A stretch of 64,000 nt of DNA. Source: Archegozetes longisetosus. Its lineage: Eukaryota > Arthropoda > Arachnida > Sarcoptiformes > Trhypochthoniidae. The stretch is taken from NCBI GenBank assembly GCA_018873245.2, contig JAEMBT020000002.1, forward strand, positions 2,580,001 to 2,644,000, in the 5' to 3' direction. Below are positions 45,471 through 59,520 of this stretch, piece after piece (the stretch's first letter is position 1; every line of letters begins with the position of its first letter). The position numbers and the translations under genes are program-made. The notes below the pieces were generated by a model. It saw nothing but the letters and a program-made list of their open reading frames with translations, had not been told where the DNA came from and searched no databases.

Positions 45471-48400
45471 AAAAATGAACTCATTTTTCTTGTACTGTGA
45501 GCTTTAGTTTGATTACGCTGCTATTGAGAGCTTTGAATCAGTTTAAGCAATAGCACGAATGAAATGTTGAGCTGGTATCATACGAAAGAGTTGACTCTTT
45601 CTCTAGCTACAAACGCTGCTAAAAACACTCAATATCCGTGCGTAACTTATGTCTATAGAAATACTTAATCCTTTTAATTCAAGCTCGAAACTGGGTAATC
45701 ATTTTGAAGGATTTTATTTATATAAAAGTTCGTTTTCGATGCTTTCAAATTGAGAACATTTTTCTAACAATTTCTGTTTAGTTCTGTATTTGAGCTTTAA
45801 TTCTCTATTGAAACCTAAACTCTTGAGACGAACGTGTGTTTTGTTCGCAAAAGATTTTCAATTTAATCAGGTTATTTATTTAACAAATGATATATTTTGA
45901 AATAATTTCATATTTTATTTAACTGCTGTAGTTATCCCTTCAGAGCAAAAGTAAATATTTAAATAGATCTCAAATAGTGCTCACGTGAGTCCGACTACGA
46001 TTCTTGGACTGTGGCTCTAATGAAAAAATTACTTTAACTGATAGTAAAGCAAAAAAATTAAGCTTTCTGAAGCAAACCGACAAATGTACGCTTCAAAATT
46101 GATTATTCTTTTGAAGTTTTTCAAAATGGTTTAAGATTTGAAAATAGATTTTTAAGAAGAATCTGACGTTGATTTTAAGCTTCGTGTCAAGATTTGAACG
46201 TAAACTTATGCAACGTTTGTTAACTTAAGCAATAATCTGTTTACATTCGGCTAAAACAGTACGATAAAAAAATTCTCAATCACTACTGCTTTCTCTAGAA
46301 GATAAGAATTTTGATGATCTATTATGAATCGATGAATATCTAGAATTCTTGCCTAAAAATACTATACAGTGTGAAACGTTTAGCATTTCATTGTAAAGTA
46401 AACTTGAAGTAAAAGCTTTTTAACTATAAAAAAAATGTTTAGATTTTTAACGTCTTATAGAAAATAATTATCGAAACGGTTTAGAATTTGAGAAAATATT
46501 TACTTTCATGTAATTAAAAGGTTGTCATTTTTGCTCTATCAGTACTTTTTCTGCTATGCTATTATACTAAATAAGCTTTTATTTTAACCAAATAAAGATT
46601 AACCTAAATTTACAATGGCATGTAAGGCAAACAGCTTTCATCTAGTTTTCATGAATAATAAGTGAATGCGAAGACATGTTTGTTAATTATTGATGAAAAA
46701 ACTGTTTCAAAGCAGATGATTGCTAGCTAAGATAATAGAAAATATCGATTAAACAAAAAGTAATTCTATGGGCAAGGGTTTTGCATAACATTAGGCTATG
46801 ATTAGAGAAAGGCTTCACTGATATATAGAACTGTAATCATTCATTACGAATAATTCAAATGGATCTGGTTTCGTACTTGCACTCAAAATAGCGTTTCTTA
46901 TTATTAAGTGCCTTTTGAGCTGTGTTCATTTCAGGGTTGCTTTTATTCTGATGAAGGATTATATTTATTTTCTTAATTATTTACATCCAATAATACAAAT
47001 GCTAAAATGGTATCATCACCAGTATTATGGCGCGAGTCTTTCATTTATTTATTGAACAAGAAGTATTAATAGTTTTTCAAAGAACAATTCATATCTATTG
47101 AGCGTATTTGAAAAATATTTTTCATTAACATTCAAAATTTCATCGATATTTCATTTGAAAACCATTTACCAATTTTAATTAACAAAATCATTCTTCAAGA
47201 AGTAATGTCTCAAAAGTTCTTTATAACACATATATTTGACCGTTTTGAAATAATGACCTAAGAGTTTTCATAGTCATTGATCCATGGTTTGACTAAAATC
47301 TGCTTCTGGGTCTCAAAAATTGTATTTATCTTGCAAGTACTACAAGTATTGAATAGATTTAAAATTCATTGAATCGATTCTTTAGTGCATTGATGTTCTG
47401 GGCACAATGTACAGACCATTGAACTGTATCTATAATTTACATCTTATCAAAACATTTCAATTCCTCAAGCGATAATTTTCTGTTATTCTCTTCAAATAAC
47501 TAAATTTTATACAAAAGAATAGCTATAAGTTTAATAGAAAAAATACTTCATACTATTTTTGAACAAAATTCTTATTGATATTTTATTTGATTTGTTAATT
47601 GTTAGAACACTTTGTAGCTACTTTAATGTTGAACATGATTACAATGATTAAGATATGCTTCTGATTAATGATTATATTTGTATTCAGAGCAAGTTTTGGT
47701 AATAATTTTGATAGTTTCGTGTTAGATATCATTACTATTAGGTAGTGAAACGCAATTCTATCAAAGCGAATAATAATCTACTAGTAATACATTGTATGAG
47801 AAATTATTATTCACTAAAAGCTATACGTAATTATTATATTTATTCAGCTAATGCCTTTCATTCAAATTAGTTTCTTGTAAAACATTAGAATATTCGTGAC
47901 AGAAATCGGTTTCAACATAATTTGATTGCGAAATAAAGCTGAAAAACACATTTTGAGCCTTAGTTCATCTCACAGTGAGTTCTATTCTTTTATACAACTA
48001 GTTAGCAAATAGCCACAGACAAGTTTCGTAATAGTTGTTCCTGTAATGGTATAACTAAAGTAACACTTAATTTTCATGCACATCACTATTGATTTTGAAC
48101 ATTAGATTAAATATGATCTAATTACAATTCTCAATAATTACTAGTTTAAGCAATAAATTGTCGACTTCGAGTGATTTATAGGTAAAAAGCAATAATTTTC
48201 AAAAATTAGTCTCATAAATATGTACAACATTTATGGCGAAGGAGTGACAAACGACTGTTGGCTAATCCTTAGTAATAATTTTAGTCCTCGAGGTAGTCTA
48301 TCTAAAATTTTAATAATAAACTTGAATGAAACCAGACGCTTTATAATATAGTATGTAAAATTGATGTTTCAAAAGGGCTAAATATATATTTAAATGTGAA

Positions 48401-51054
48401 AATTCTTACCCCATAAAATTCTTACCCCATAAATCCTTCGAGTTTGTTATCCAATTATATTCTAATTCTAGTGCTTGTTATTCAAAATTCTATAGATGCT
48501 TCTGAGGTCTATTTTAAGCTTTGAAAAGAATTTCTTAAAGCAGAATATGAAAATTTAATCTAAAATTTTAATTCATGAATAATTAAATGTTTGGTTAGTG
48601 CACAAAATTTTAATCTTAATATATAGTTTGTGTGAAATGACCCCAAACAAATTGCTCAAGTTAATCTTAAAAGGATAAAATGACTACGAAAACTTTTATA
48701 GTTTAAGCTGAAGTCATCAAAAGTCATATATAATTAAACTGAAGTTGAGTAATACTTGCATTGTATGCAGAGTTTTCTTTGAATAATGAATAAGCTTAGA
48801 ACAAATTGATAATTAATTACTGACTAGAAAATAATTACATTTGCTCATCTTTTTCAGAAAACGTTCCTCATTTGTGAAATTGAGGAACAATTTAAATGAA
48901 AATTGAAATCAAATATTTATTCTGACAATTTTCAATCACACATTGAACACATTGTAATATGCGATGGGTTTCCTTAATTAAAGTAAACAAAAAAGATATT
49001 AATTAAACTCTAACGCCCACAGAGAGTGGATTACTCTTCTTAAACCCATTTAATTACTAACAGTGAAGCTAACTAGAAGTCGGGTCATCAAGAAACAAGA
49101 TACAGTAGAAATTAGTTATAAATTCTTATTTGTAATAAAATTTGTTATTCTACTCCAAAACTGAGTTTTTTCGATATAGAATTCTAAATAAATAGTAGGG
49201 AATAAGAACTCAATGCAATATATATTAAATTTTGATCAAATAAATCGTGACAAGAATTGGTTTATCGAGTACACTGAAAAATTACTAGAGTTTCTTGAAT
49301 TTTGACCATAAAAAATAGAACATAATTCTTTATAGACTAAAAGCAATTTTTATTTAATATTCGCTTGTGAGAGTAATATTTTTTCATTCCAAGTTCTTAT
49401 ATACATTACTCGAACTTTAAAAACTATCAGTTCTGAAGGTTTGAATTTTATTTTTCAAGCAGAAAATCGTTACTACCGGGGGAATAGACATGACATGAGA
49501 AGAAGAAATTCTGTACTATATTTACTTATATTATTCTCGATATGATACTAACTGTTTATTTCAATGTTTTTCTTCAACTAAATATCTTTTACGGTCAGTT
49601 TGACTCCAATGGCAGGTTATATATCTATCCGAAACTTATTTTCAATCTCATATTAAGCTTCTGCATCCATACTAAAATTCATTAAGTTTTTAAAATAGCT
49701 ATTTTTCGAGAAGTTTTCTAAACACTTCTTTCATGACATGATGGCCTTTCAACAAATTCAAGAAATACTTGTTAAAAGATGATTTGGTCGAAAGGACTTG
49801 AATTCCTCTAAAAAGAAGCTATTTTTTTATGTAAATAATCAAAAGAGATTTTTTCTCATAATATTTGCAAAAAGCTTTTGAAAGTTATTAAAAAATTTGT
49901 ATTCAGAATGATTTGGGAGAATAAGACTTGAGAGGAGTCTTGGGTACGTTGAAAAGGAAAGAATTACATTTCTATTCCTACGAAATATTTTTTAATTTTT
50001 CTAACGAATAATAAACGTCACGAGCAGACCATCCACTGAGAGAAGAAAACAGTTACGAAACTCTTTCAAAGAGAAACCGATAGTTTTCTCTGTAGTGTAA
50101 ATAGATTGCAGAATAATTTATATTTCTTCATGAAGTTTGTGAATAATGGGATAAAAAGTTCGATATAAGGGAATAAAAGATGCATCAAATGCTTGGCTAA
50201 TAGTTATAGAAGAAAAAAGTTAAGCTTAGGGTATTCAAGAGCCTGAGAGTGACACTGAGTGCTATTCACTCTGTAATAATCCCATCAAAGTATAGGGCAA
50301 TGACAGATATCTTTTTGGGAGCGATATTGACTCAACTCTGTTTCAAGTTAGACTTAATACTTATTTTATTGACGAATTTTCTGAATTCTGTCAAGTTTCA
50401 GGTCAAAATGAGATTTATTTTTCAGTTTCCAATTGGGTATCTAGAAAGAAAAAGAGTTTTCTCTTAATATTTCAATGAAGAATAATATAACTCATTACTC
50501 AAGAACATGAACAAATCAAAGCCTTATTCAAAAATCAAAATTTAAAATAACTTTAAGGTTGAGATATGAATGAGCTTTTTAGATTACGAGTAACTTTTAT
50601 TTCTATATATACTTCAAGAACACTTATTTTACGTGTTATGCAAAATACTACACAAAATCGATTTCTAATTCAAAGATCATTAAATTTTGGTCAAAATCAA
50701 TTACTGCTCACTATATTGAAAACCCAATGAAGGACTTATGTCTATCTGAAGCTTATAAAATAATTTTAGGAGAAGAAGTTTCTCGTTGATCTCTTTCTCT
50801 AGTTTAAGATCCACTCTAAATCACTTCACAAGAAACAGCCATAAGTCATAATTAAATAGACATTTCTCTTTTCTTCAGTTTTATTTTGATAGCACATATC
50901 AAACGGATTTACTGCTATGGCATCTAACACTTGACATTTTTTTCAGATTCAAGTGTTCTATTCTTCATGCAAACAATTTTTAGCGAAAATCTTATTTTTC
51001 ATTAAGTGCTATATTAGAAGAAATCTGATATGAGATGAGAATTAATCTTTCATT

Positions 51055-51068
<14 letters not shown>
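45471..51068. other. Gene-poor AT-rich region
   Basis: No gene, transposon or RNA gene recognised. A 16 bp direct duplication, ATTCTTACCCCATAAA, is found at about 48402-48433. A 72-codon frame at 50249-50467 has no start context or domain. Confidence 0.45.

Positions 51069-51123
<55 letters not shown>
51069..51123. repeat. (GA)27 microsatellite
   Basis: GA dinucleotide repeat of about 55 bp preceded directly by a short (TA)n tract. Confidence 0.95.
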
Positions 51124-51125
<2 letters not shown>

Positions 51126-53948
51126 TTAAATCAAAGACAAATACGTATGATGACTACTAATAAGGAAGCGAATAATTAAAGCATAATTCATGTATACGTT
51201 AGACTTGTATGACAGATTTGAACAGGCATTGCATCACAATGTCAACTATGAGCTGAATAATTAACTCGTAATCAGTATAAAGCTTGACATTAAATTTTAG
51301 GAATAATTTGATTATAAATATACATCAGTAATAAAATAAAATCTTCCTCTTTATTAAATCATAAAAGTTTCTGACTTGAGAATTAAATTTTATTTCAACA
51401 GAAATTGTTTAGAGATAACTCGATTTGATTTCTCAAGAAACGAGTTTAAAATATTTTTACTCAAATTTAATAATGCTTTTTAATATGTAAGTAGGAGGAA
51501 AGTTTCAATCACTAATAGGTTGTATGCAAAAAACATTTGAAGAGAAAGTTCAAATCTGAAAGTACTAGCATAACTTGATTACGTTTTCAGTTTCATAAAT
51601 CACTCAAATTATGGTTCAATTTATTTTTCATATACTTATAGTTAAAAGGTTTCTTATAAGCAATTTAGTACTTTGATATGCAATAGGAACACAATAATAG
51701 AAAAAAGAGGTTATGTAGTGAAGTGTCATTTAGGGTGTAATGTCTCGAGGGGTAAATAAAAATAAATATACGCTATATTAAGTTAACGAAGTATCCCTAC
51801 CTTTTTTGACACTCGCATTCTCTAACATTTCAGTGGAGAGAATATCACATCCAAGAGATCTATTTATTTGTAGTAGAATAAGAGAATTGGAAAATAGATT
51901 AAAATGTAGGGTACGGGAAGTCGAAAATCTTTTTCATCTTTTTATGTATAGACTTTTGGAGGAAATCTACTGTTGAAAATTTGTCCGTTGTATTTTTGAG
52001 CTTTTAATGTCTTTAAAAATTGTTTGAGTTGCCAAATCGAAGAATGAGTTATCTCTAGAAATACTTTCTCAAAGAGAATGCATAAGAAAATGAAATTTTA
52101 TTTTTGGGTTGGTAAATATTTTTATTCAGAATTTATTTTTATTCCGAACGCAAGGAACGAAAATCAATTGAATGAAAAAGAATTAAATCAAATGTAAATT
52201 TAAACTTGAATTACTTGCTGTTAACATGTTTTTATACAACTTATATAAGTTTGACTTTCTTGTGAGATATCCTGAAATAATATTTTCGGTAGAAAAATAT
52301 AAATAAATAAAACATTTTTTTAGCCTAATATCAAATGCAAGACTATAGAAAAAGTTAAGTATCTTTTGAGAAAAATTGTGAAAAAATATCCCAATATTGC
52401 TTTTGTTATATATTTAACATAAGAAAAAAGCACTTCCTTCTTTTCTATTTCTACAAATCTCTTCTTTTCATACATTTATATTGGAATAAATACTGGAACT
52501 TATAAACGAATTCTCTTCAATCCTATTGAACAAAATTCTTTATATCGAATTACCTCTACATTTGCTGAGTAGGAGCAAAACGAGTAGATTTCGTGACTAT
52601 TTGAATATTATTTTCCTCTTTCTTGCTGAAAAATTCTTTTATTATCCTTGACTCAAGTCTTCATTTTTAGTGCTTCTCAACTTTTAATATAGTTGTAAAA
52701 CGAGAGAAATACTCTTTAAAGGACGAACAATATGACTCTTAAGTGAAAGAAGAACAGATTTTCTTTCATTTCATAAAAGATCATAAGCGAGAAAAAATCT
52801 TTCGCTTTCTGTGATTTCTTTCTCTGAATAATAAAAGTGCTGCATTTTAAGAATGAGCAGCTTTTGTTGCCGAAGAACTCATTACACTGTGAAAACTATC
52901 TGCATTGCTCATATTCTTAAGTAAAACAGTTTTATAGATATTTCAATTGAAAAATATGTGAAAATCTTTCATTAATTAAAAGTTTTTACTCGAGTTTGTA
53001 CTTGAAACAATCGATGAGAATTTTTTATTTGTGAAGGAATCAAAGCGTAAATCCTATTCGGTTTGTTTTTACCTAAAACTTTTCTCTCAGATTCAGATTG
53101 AATTCTGTTGATTAAAGTACTTTTTCTTATGATTGAATAGATTTTTTGGAAGGTATAAGATAAGATGTAATATATAGAAGCTACTGATGAAATTTGTTTT
53201 AATAAATTACCTTTCCGAATAATGTATCCAAATAGTATTGAATGTTAAACTTGTCATAGAACAAAGTCAAAGGAAGTAATTTATTTTGAGTAAGAGCTAC
53301 ACAGATAAAGCGCAAAACTTTTGCATGCCTTCAGAGTAATGAAAGGAATAGTGAAACTAAATCGTGTTAAAAATGAAAAAAGGATTTACAGGGCTTACTT
53401 GTGAAAAAAAAGTAACCTATTTTAGATATATAAAATAAAACTACTTCAGATAGACCTAATGAAAACTTATGGAATAAGAGATGGACAGACGGACGTCTAA
53501 ATCCTTAAAGGGTCGGAAAAACCTTTTTTTCTGACACTTCAATAGTGTATAACAAACTATTATTTAGGACTTTTGGGATCAAATTTTGTTTTATTCCTGC
53601 TGATGTTTATTCAGCCAGAAAAGAAATCTAAATAGTCTTTTATTTTATTCTTCTAATAAAGTGTTATTCGAGTGAATTGTTAGGTCCTATTCATGTTTAG
53701 TATGTTTAATAGCATAAGATAGTGACACTCTAACTGCTTAACACAAGCCATTAATTAAGGAAAATATTTTTGCTTTAATTATATAAATATTATTTTAACG
53801 ATTTTGGAGATCTGCGCAAAACTGTTTTGACATATAAATAGATAGCAAAACAAATATGAACACCGAGATCAACTTTAATTGGAGTCAGTTCAGCATTCAC
53901 TTTAATAGCACAGCAGTCAACCCATTCTCTGAAAAATTTGCCCATTTA

Positions 53949-53952
<4 letters not shown>
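51124..53952. other. AT-rich, no gene
   Basis: No gene. A non-random motif, GGACAGACGGACGTCTAAAT followed by GGGTCGGAAAAACC, lies at about 53483-53525; it may be the tail of an old mobile element. Confidence 0.4.

Positions 53953-53991
<39 letters not shown>
53953..53991. repeat. (GA)19 microsatellite
   Basis: GA dinucleotide tract of about 38 bp. Confidence 0.93.
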
Positions 53992-53993
<2 letters not shown>

Positions 53994-55421
53994 AGCGTTT
54001 AAACTGTTATGAAAAAGAGTGTAAGCGTTATGCTTAATATGATAGAACATACGTTCCTCTTCTAGAAAAATATATTTTGACAATATCCTAAATATGTGCA
54101 CACTCAAACGAAGGCATCGCATCTGACAGAAAGCTTTGCCAAAGTTTTTGATGTTAATTAAATTTAGTTGATATAAAGAGTGGTAGTTGTTGTTATTATG
54201 CAAATTATTATTTGCATAAACTGTTTGTCTTTAATGATACTGTTGGCTGCAATATATCAAAGAGTCTGCGTTTTTAATAACTAATGTTTGAGTTTTGAAC
54301 GTTATATATTTAGCAAATGTATTCATGACTCAAATCAACTTGGGAACAGAATAGTTCTTGGCCTTATTATTGTACAAAAATTCATTTTCTAAATTGCATA
54401 ATCTTAATCATTTTTAGCTTCAGTTAGTATCGAGTATTTCATTCAAATTTTCATTCGTTTTCCTATTGATTTATGAAAATCAATTAATCCACGTTTAAAC
54501 TAAACAGACTATTACAGCAATGATTTGCATAGCAAACATATTTCTCATTTTTAATACTAGTACCAAATCCTTAAACTATGTTTCTCTCATAAATCTTAGT
54601 TTTGTATTGGTTAACATGTTCTGGTATATGAAGAAAAGATGAAAAATAATCAGATATTAACATAATGAATGAGAAAATCCTTTCACTTTAGATATCAAAT
54701 GTTTTTAAAGATTAAGAACTTGTAATTAGTTGTTGGAATAGCTATAAATCATAATTATGTATGCAATTAAGTGTGATTAACTTTTTAACCTCTTAATCGT
54801 TGGCTTCTATCATTAGTTAAACCTTCATCAAATAATTGTCCCAAAATTGAATGCTTTCTATAGACTTTAAACAAAAGCAAAGGCTGACCTCCGATTGCGT
54901 AACAGACAATTTTTTGATTTATTGTTAATTTCAGTAAAAGCATTTGAGAAAATTGATTGATCCTATATTTAATTGATAGTTGTATTTGCGCGTTTGGTAT
55001 AGCATTGAATATATTGATATTGAAATTCAATTTGAAATATAAGCCTCTATTGGAGTGTTTTGCTTAGTATTATTGGAAATGACTCGATCATTCACAAAAC
55101 GACTCATCTCTTAGAATCACATTTATATTAGAAGAACTGAACACTTTATCGTTTGTTTTAATGATTATCGATTTATAAATGATTTATTGCATACTTAAAG
55201 TCTTGCTATTATTTAGACGAATAATAGGAAAAAGTTGATTGAGCGGAAAATAAGCTCAGCAATAATACTGTTGTGTAATAAAATAGAAGCAAAGAAGTAT
55301 TTATTGGGTAACCATTCAAAATCAATAGTTTTTCTGCTTATGTGTTAAATAGGAATCCATTTTTCTATATTGAAATTTAGCTCATTTTTCTCTTTATATT
55401 AAATCTGTTCCTGAAACCACA

Positions 55422-55481
55422 GTACCATAAGCAATTGTACCATAAGCAATTGTACCATAAGCAATTGTACCATAAGCAATT
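55422..55481. repeat. Perfect 15 bp tandem repeat, four copies
   Basis: GTACCATAAGCAATT is repeated four times without a mismatch. In the - frame it reads as a pentapeptide N-C-L-W-Y repeat inside a 75-codon open frame, which I consider a by-product of the repeat. The lack of mutations suggests recent expansion. Confidence 0.93.
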
Positions 55482-58480
55482 TGAACTCCAGAAGTGTCCC
55501 CAAAACAAAATTTTAAACAATATTCTTTGAAACAAGAATTTATTGCCTGAAATTTGATTCAATTTATTTGAAATAACAGACAAGTTATTCATTTTATTTG
55601 ACAATCACAACAAGCAAACAGAACAAATAGAAATAAATTTGTATTGAAAAGCTTTTCTTTACTTAGGAATCATAGAATGTACACAAATTGCATCGCAAGG
55701 CTAGTCAAAAGAACGATATTAGGAGTGATTAAGGGTTTTGAAAGTAAGCCCAAAAATTGTAACTAATTTCAACTGATTGTACGCAAAAAGAGACACTTGT
55801 TCTCTGATTATGGCATTCTCTGCGGAGATAACGAACAGTAATATAGATCGCAAATTGAATTGAAAAACAAAAGAGAACGCATTTTATTACGCACAATAGG
55901 CAAATGTCAAGGATTTTTCAAATCGAGAGATTGCGAGACTAAGAGAAAACGTTGTATAAGAATATGCACAAATTTAATATTATCACATATATAATAAAAT
56001 AGTCGTTTATTATATAGCTTCAATTAATGTTTTGTTATAGACATCAATTTCACTCAATTGTAGTTATCTTACATTCAGTACTAGACTAAATAGTAAATAT
56101 AGTTACCAAAAAGCAATACGTAATTCAGATTTTCAGTACAATTATTAGACAAGTAACTCATGTGTTTGCCTCGTAATATAATCTCGCCATTTATTTCTAA
56201 ACTTATTTTTTCTTTTTATTCTATTAGAACTGAGGGCAATAGTGAGTTGATTTTGATTTATTACCAGTTTTTGCCCGCATTAAGCAATAAGAGAAAAGGA
56301 AATTTATTTATAAACCTATCAATAAAATGTATATATGCTTACAAGCAGAGTGTTAGGAGTATGTTTGAGCTTGTTTGCTATATTTCATAGCAATTGATGC
56401 TTTTTGTATAAAATCAACATTTGACAAACGATCAAAATTTTCAGCCGTACTTTGGTTGCCAATTCTTATCAGTTATTGTTAACAAGTTGAAACACGCTTT
56501 TATTACCTTATTTATGAGATTTGTCATCGAAAATAACACAATTATTTTTCTATTAAGGGTAGAAAATTGTTGAAGCAGTATGTGTTCGGTCAAGAATGAC
56601 AACAGACTTGTAAACAGGAGAGAGAAAAACAATGGTTTTTAGGTTTCACAACATATTTACTGACTACTCAAAACAGACACGAGGACTAGAAGAAGAATAA
56701 GAACTCATTTCTCGTAAGGTTCGACTTGAATTGCTTTCATATATTTCTTTCCATCCGTGGCATTACGATTGATATCCGGATATATTTTTTGCGATAGAAA
56801 TCTTTTTTCATACATTACTCAAAGGATTTGAAAACTTTATATTGAATATAAAACTTACATTTTGAACGAAAAGAATTGAGTTTTATTCTCGGTGAACTTG
56901 AATTTTCATCGAATTTTATATCCCAAGATATTTTCACCGCTAAAAAAGTTTGTTGAATTGAACTGAAATCAAAATCTCGTCTCAGATATAAAAAGGTTTT
57001 TTTTAAAGAATATACTAATTAAAAGTTGAAAAGGTTCATAAAATGCCATTAGGCTAAAGTTGATTAATAAATAGATTTGATTTGGAGGCTTTAAGTTTAC
57101 GCTTTAAAAGCAATAAGTTAAAAAGAATTCTTTTGAAAACTCTGCTAATATGATATAAGCCTCTTTGTTGGCCTCGAGTGACTTTGGCTGTTAAAAGGCT
57201 CGGCTAAAAAAGTAGTTCAGACTATAAAGACTTTATTCTGCTCTATTTCTACTCTTCCTATTGGTAATGAAGCTGATAGAAAGTGACTTTATATTAAAAA
57301 TCTTAAATTATAGTTGAATCTTATTTTCCTCTTCGAAGGATTAATTTAGCCGATAGTATATGAAAATATTAATAAATTTTGAATAAAGAATAAAATAATT
57401 TGAAGATTTTTAAAAGATTTTTTTCTAGTAAGAATATTTACATAATTTCTATAAAAAAATTCAATTGAATCTCTCTTTTCATTGTTTGAGATCAGTAAAC
57501 AAACTTTTTTCATTACCTGATTTTCTTGTTTTCAATACATGAAAAACTTTAGATTAAAGTTATGTTATTTGGCACAAAGAAAACTTGAAAGGTGATATCT
57601 TTTATAGAAAATATTTTGATTTGAATGCAAATAAAATGATTTCATAAGAATACATCTGTATATTTGACTTATTACTTGAAGAATCTGTATAGCAAATCTG
57701 CATAATAATCCAAATGTTAAGCATAAGACTTTTCTTTAAGATGAATAGAGAAAAAATCACATTTAAATGTTATTACGACTCCTCAGAACAAAAATTTCTT
57801 ATAGAGAGAGGTATAGATCGAAAATTAATAAATAAAAACAACAATTGTTATCTCAAGAGCGAATCTCAAAGAATAGATGCATAAAATATGGTATACTTTG
57901 ATTTCCATAGTTATGGCTCTGAAAATATATTGTATGACAAGAGGAAAGAAGTGAAAGTTGAATAAGAATATCAATATTGTATTTGGCAATAAGTTGACAT
58001 ATGAGAAGATGAGCTCAAAATGTAATAGCTGTGCATTATGTGTTAGGGTTTATGATATAGTATAGTAATGAAAGAGTATATAAGGAAGAGAGCGTATAAG
58101 TTTATATAAGAGATTCTATAGATAGTCATCTCCTATGCCATATATCAGTGACTCGCAAACTTTTTCATGTTTAGTATCACTGAAGTTGCCTCAAGATCAC
58201 TAATATTTGAGTATTGGTAAACTTGAGTGCTAGTCAGAATCCTAATGAGAATTTAATGACTGAACTTTATAGCAAATTCTAGCCACAAAATTGCCCTTTA
58301 TTCACAGCTCGAGTCTAAACTTTATTCTATCTTTTCAACCTCAATCACAATTATTTGAAATTTTCATAAAAAATAAATTTGAAAGTACAATTGATAGAAT
58401 AGATATTAATTGAATAATTTATCGATAAAGTTTTGATAGAATAGATTTCTCAGAATTGTTAAACTTGAAACCGTTGGCCG
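55482..58480. other. AT-rich, no gene
   Basis: No coding signal, no element and no RNA gene seen. Confidence 0.45.
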
Positions 58481-58485
58481 CATCA

Positions 58486-58530
58486 CCCAGTAGTGCACTA
58501 CCCAGTAGTGCACCACCCAGTAGTACATGT
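58486..58530. repeat. 16 bp tandem repeat, ~2.7 copies
   Basis: CCCAGTAGTGCAC(T/C)A(C) occurs three times in a row, the last partial and with GT changed to AC near its end. GC-richer than the surroundings. Confidence 0.75.
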
Positions 58531-59428
58531 CTGACAGATTGACAGCCTAAGCTATATAAGAGAAGTTTCAGATGAAAATAGTTCTCTCACGAGAATATAC
58601 TATGAGTTTAAGATCAAAACATTTTTAATGCATAACTTACTTGAAGATTATAGAATTTGTTGAACTGAGAATTTATGACTATTTTTTATTAGTTTGAAAT
58701 AAAGTTTATATACGTTTATTTTGGGATTTGTATTGGTTAGGAAATTAGTTTTTCTAGTTCTCGTCTCATGAAATAACATGTATTTAATTCTTCTATTTAT
58801 ATGTTTATTAGACCGAAAACAAGTTTTCGCCTTTCATTTGATTTATGCTTCAGTTGGGAATTAGATATAAATGAATGGTTTGTTTTTCAATTATGAAAAC
58901 TAATGGAAATCAATAAATGGATAAGAATAAAGTCTAATTTTCAAACAAAAAATACATGTATTTACCAATTGAGAAATCATTACTTAAAACTACTTTCGCA
59001 TTGATTATAAAGAGAAAAAAGTTTATCAATAAAAACAAACGAAAATTTAATTTCATTCATCAAAAATTTGATTTTGTTTACATGTTATGAAAAGAGAAAG
59101 AAAAATTGCTAAATTAAAATCTGTTAGACTTTAGTTTCTCAGTAGTAATAAACGCAAAGACCAGAACTATAACATTGGTAAAGCGTAGCAGAGCGCAAGT
59201 ACTGATGATCACAGCATCAAAACATGAGAGCGTTTCATGAGTTAGAAAGACAGCCAAGGGTAATAGAGAGCTAGGTAGTGATCAGAACAACTCTCATATA
59301 CTTTTGTCAGTTTAGTTATAAGACAAAACTTGGCGATAGTTCTTATCTTGCTTATATATAACAGAAAAATATTTCACTTGTGATAACATTATAGTGGATG
59401 TTATTTCAAGTTTAATTTGATTTGTAGG

Positions 59429-59520
59429 ACAAGTGATTTTTCCATTTTATTTATCTGGCTTTTGTTGTTCTGGTTAAGTCAATCAATACTAACTTTGCTT
59501 TTGTCTGATTGCAGGTAAGT
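59429..59520 (+). promoter_or_regulatory. Strong splice-site pair: small exon or recursive splice site
   Basis: TACTAAC at 59488-59494 is a perfect branch-point consensus. It is followed by a pyrimidine-rich stretch, GATTGCAG, and immediately GTAAGT at 59515-59520. An acceptor joined directly to a donor without exon is the structure of a ratchet (recursive) splicing site. Alternatively, an acceptor TTTGTAG at about 59428 would define an 86-base exon ending at 59514. In phase 2 it would encode one hydrophobic segment (F-S-I-L-F-I-W-L-L-L-F-W-L), which could be a membrane helix. Both readings require a transcribed + strand gene here. The next gene on this strand starts 1.25 kb further on, at an ATG in its own exon, so this could also be in its 5' leader. 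Confidence 0.5.

Noticed and set aside
53946-54203. Frame ending in Ser/Leu repeats
   Set aside because: Translation of the (GA)n microsatellite on the - strand, with an unremarkable remainder.
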